In this document: one piece after another, positions 4,103-5,383 of the stretch
Layout: every line of letters starts with the position of its first letter
Position numbering within the stretch: the stretch's first letter is position 1
Assembly: GCF_052119585.1 (NCBI RefSeq)
Contig: NZ_JBGQOJ010000057.1
Location: 1 to 5,383 of the forward strand
DNA from: JBGQOJ01 sp052119585
GTDB lineage: Bacteria; Pseudomonadota; Alphaproteobacteria; Rhodobacterales; Rhodobacteraceae
Direction: 5' to 3'
Length of the DNA stretch: 5,383 bases
Notes under the pieces: model-generated
Seen by the model: only the letters and a program-made list of their open reading frames with translations
Database searches by the model: none
What the model was told of the DNA's origin: nothing
Program-made: the position numbers and the translations under genes

Positions 4103-5383
4103 TTGGACGGCGGAAGCGGCAAAGTGGCAGTGTTTCGGGCGGCGCAATATGTGCGCATGTCGACCGAGCATCAGCAGTATTCGACCAACAACCAGGCCGA
4201 CAAGATCCTCGAGTATGCCGAGAAGCGCGGCATCGAAATCGTCAAGACCTATGCGGATGATGGCAAAAGCGGGCTGTCGATCGAAGGGCGCGCTGCCCTT
4301 CAGCGGTTGCTTGCGGATGTCCAATCCGGTGCGGCCGATTTCAACGTCATTTTGGTCTATGACATCAGTCGCTGGGGCCGGTTTCAGGACGCGGACGAGT
4401 CGGCCTATTACGAATATATCTGCAAGCGCGCTGGCATAGATATTGCGTACTGCGCCGAGCAATTCGAGAATGACGGCTCTCCTGTCTCGACCATCGTAAA
4501 GGGCGTTAAACGCGCCATGGCGGGCGAATACAGCCGAGAGTTGTCAGTCAAGGTCTTCACGGGCCAATGCCGCCTGATCGAGCTGGGGTTCCGTCAGGGT
4601 GGAACGGCAGGCTTTGGTTTGCGCCGGGTGCTGGTCGACGAGCGCGGCACCATCAAGGCCGAGCTGAAACGCGGCGAGCACAAATCGCTGCAGACCGACC
4701 GCGTCATCCTGATGCCCGGGCCCGAGGAAGAGGTGGCGTGGGTCAACAAGATGTATCGTTGGCTGATCGAGGAGGACCTGAGCTTTCGCGAGATTGCCGA
4801 CCGGCTCAACGAGGCGGGCATTGCCACCGACCATGATCGACCATGGACCTCAGGCACGGTGCGCACGGTTCTGACCAACGAGAAATACATCGGCAACAAC
4901 GTCTACAACCGCAGTTCATTCAAGCTCAAAAAGCTGCATGTCGATAACCCACCCGACATGTGGGTGCGCAAGGAAGGCGCCTTCGACGGCATTGTGCCGC
5001 TGGAGTTTTTTCTGACTGCGCAGGAAATCATCACGGCGCGCTCGGCCCGGCTGTCGGATGAAGAGCTGCTCGAGCACCTCCAGCGTCTCTATGCCGATGC
5101 GGGCGAGTTGTCGGGCGTACTGATCGATCAAGCAGCCGACATGCCGGGCGCCTCCACCTACCGGACGCGTTTCGGATCACTGACCCGCGCCTATGAGATG
5201 ATTGGCTATCGATCAGACCGGGATCAGGAGCGGATTGCGCTGAACAAGCGGCTGCGCAAGATGCACCCGGAAATCATTGCGCGGACAGAGGCCGCCATCG
5301 CCGCCGTCGAGCTATGCTTGAATTTGGGTGACGCGCATCATCAGGCGGCGCGGTTTTCGGTGTCGTTGGTCACTTCGACACCG
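4103..5383 (+). CDS. Serine recombinase (resolvase plus recombinase domains), 3' end apparently disrupted
   Basis: 427 codons are open to the window edge. The N-terminal resolvase domain (about 12-165) contains YVRMSTEHQ with nucleophile S20 and R18, then GKSG, and YDISRWGR (86-93) giving R90 and R93 of the active site. A DNA-binding 'recombinase' domain follows (about 205-300), including FREIADRLNEAGI and a YIGNNVYN block starting at Y262. The family cuts and rejoins DNA through a 5'-phosphoserine and is often carried by integrative elements. Family likeness continues to about residue 402 (AAIAAV) and then stops. The last two dozen codons look unlike the family and overlap an IS-like end, so the gene is probably truncated by insertion near 5310. 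Losing the C-terminal 100 or so residues could abolish DNA recognition, although the catalytic domain is intact. The start is the TTG with GGAGG upstream. Confidence 0.88.
   Translation, partial: MDGGSGKVAVFRAAQYVRMSTEHQQYSTNNQADKILEYAEKRGIEIVKTYADDGKSGLSIEGRAALQRLLADVQSGAADFNVILVYDISRWGRFQDADESAYYEYICKRAGIDIAYCAEQFENDGSPVSTIVKGVKRAMAGEYSRELSVKVFTGQCRLIELGFRQGGTAGFGLRRVLVDERGTIKAELKRGEHKSLQTDRVILMPGPEEEVAWVNKMYRWLIEEDLSFREIADRLNEAGIATDHDRPWTSGTVRTVLTNEKYIGNNVYNRSSFKLKKLHVDNPPDMWVRKEGAFDGIVPLEFFLTAQEIITARSARLSDEELLEHLQRLYADAGELSGVLIDQAADMPGASTYRTRFGSLTRAYEMIGYRSDRDQERIALNKRLRKMHPEIIARTEAAIAAVELCLNLGDAHHQAARFSVSLVTSTP
5311..5383 (-). mobile_element. Probable end of an inserted element (IS-like), family unknown
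   Basis: At about 5310 the sequence leaves the recombinase family pattern. The new sequence, read on the minus strand from the window edge, contains a frame closing with TGA (5343-5341), then about 30 bases (GATGCGCGTCACCCAAATTC and so on) up to the junction. A gene ending some 30 bp from a boundary inside another gene is the usual layout of an insertion sequence with a terminal inverted repeat. Only one end is in view, so neither the matching repeat nor a target duplication can be seen. I do not recognise the family. Confidence 0.4.
5341..5382 (-). CDS. 3' end of a minus-strand gene, 13 codons visible, possibly a transposase
   Basis: Reading leftwards from the right edge, one frame gives GVEVTNDTENRAA followed by TGA. 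The gene body lies outside the window. Its position just inside the probable insertion end suggests a transposase or partner protein of that element. The fragment is too short to identify and could be chance. Confidence 0.25.
   Translation of the reverse strand, partial: GVEVTNDTENRAA

Noticed and set aside
3772..4158. Minus-strand 128-codon frame through the antiterminator 5' region (VFNEFAQWRGEFIDAF and so on)
   Set aside because: The part at 3930-4080 looks slightly protein-like, but the frame starts antisense within the recombinase gene, ends inside the antiterminator in another frame, and shows no family I recognise.
4041..4439. Plus-strand 132-codon frame starting upstream of the recombinase
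   Set aside because: It is an out-of-phase shadow. The recombinase motifs (YVRMSTEHQ, YDISRWGR) are in the frame beginning at TTG 4103.

Overview
The window reads as a piece of an alphaproteobacterial genome, most likely a Rhodobacterales/roseobacter relative. The evidence is the high G+C coding sequence, an initiator tRNA with an A:U-containing anticodon stem, an EPS-associated MarR-type gene, a NusG/RfaH-like regulator and a 'YVRMSTEHQ' serine recombinase. The genus cannot be fixed from sequence alone.

Layout. (1) Positions 1-74 hold an initiator tRNA-Met lacking only its first three bases, with an intrinsic terminator at 170-195. (2) A small exported protein with one EF-hand-like loop lies on the minus strand (314-655); a perfect 14-bp inverted repeat spans its stop codon. 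(3) 656-891 is a gene-free, partly AT-rich stretch with a candidate minus-strand promoter for the exported protein. It also holds a very consensus-like plus-strand sigma70 promoter (TTTACA-18-TATAAT) that points into the next locus. (4) 892-3365 is an exopolysaccharide (EPS) locus showing decay. It contains a MarR-family EPS-associated regulator broken by two identifiable small lesions (minus strand, 892-1264), a divergent polysaccharide deacetylase reduced to its N-terminus (1349-1468), an intact family 4 glycosyltransferase (1456-2577) and an intact DUF218/YdcF-type membrane protein (2583-3365). (5) A convergent NusG/RfaH-like antiterminator follows (minus strand, 3378-3890). (6) 3891-4102 is an intergenic region with a near-repeated AT-rich motif but no convincing gene. 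(7) A serine recombinase begins at a TTG (4103) and runs off the window. Its sequence stops resembling its family at about 5310, where an IS-like end appears to begin.

How the parts fit. The MarR-type regulator, deacetylase, GT4, YdcF protein and RfaH-like factor are a typical alphaproteobacterial EPS gene set. The transferase would add a sugar to a lipid-linked repeat unit on the cytoplasmic face. The YdcF protein sits in the inner membrane, and the NusG paralog would help RNA polymerase read through long polysaccharide operons. The regulator and deacetylase are both destroyed, so this copy is probably a partly dismantled or rearranged EPS locus next to mobile DNA. I found no strong evidence for an entirely new system. 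The most informative signals are the gene-decay events, an orphan-looking strong promoter and the probable insertion junction at the right end.
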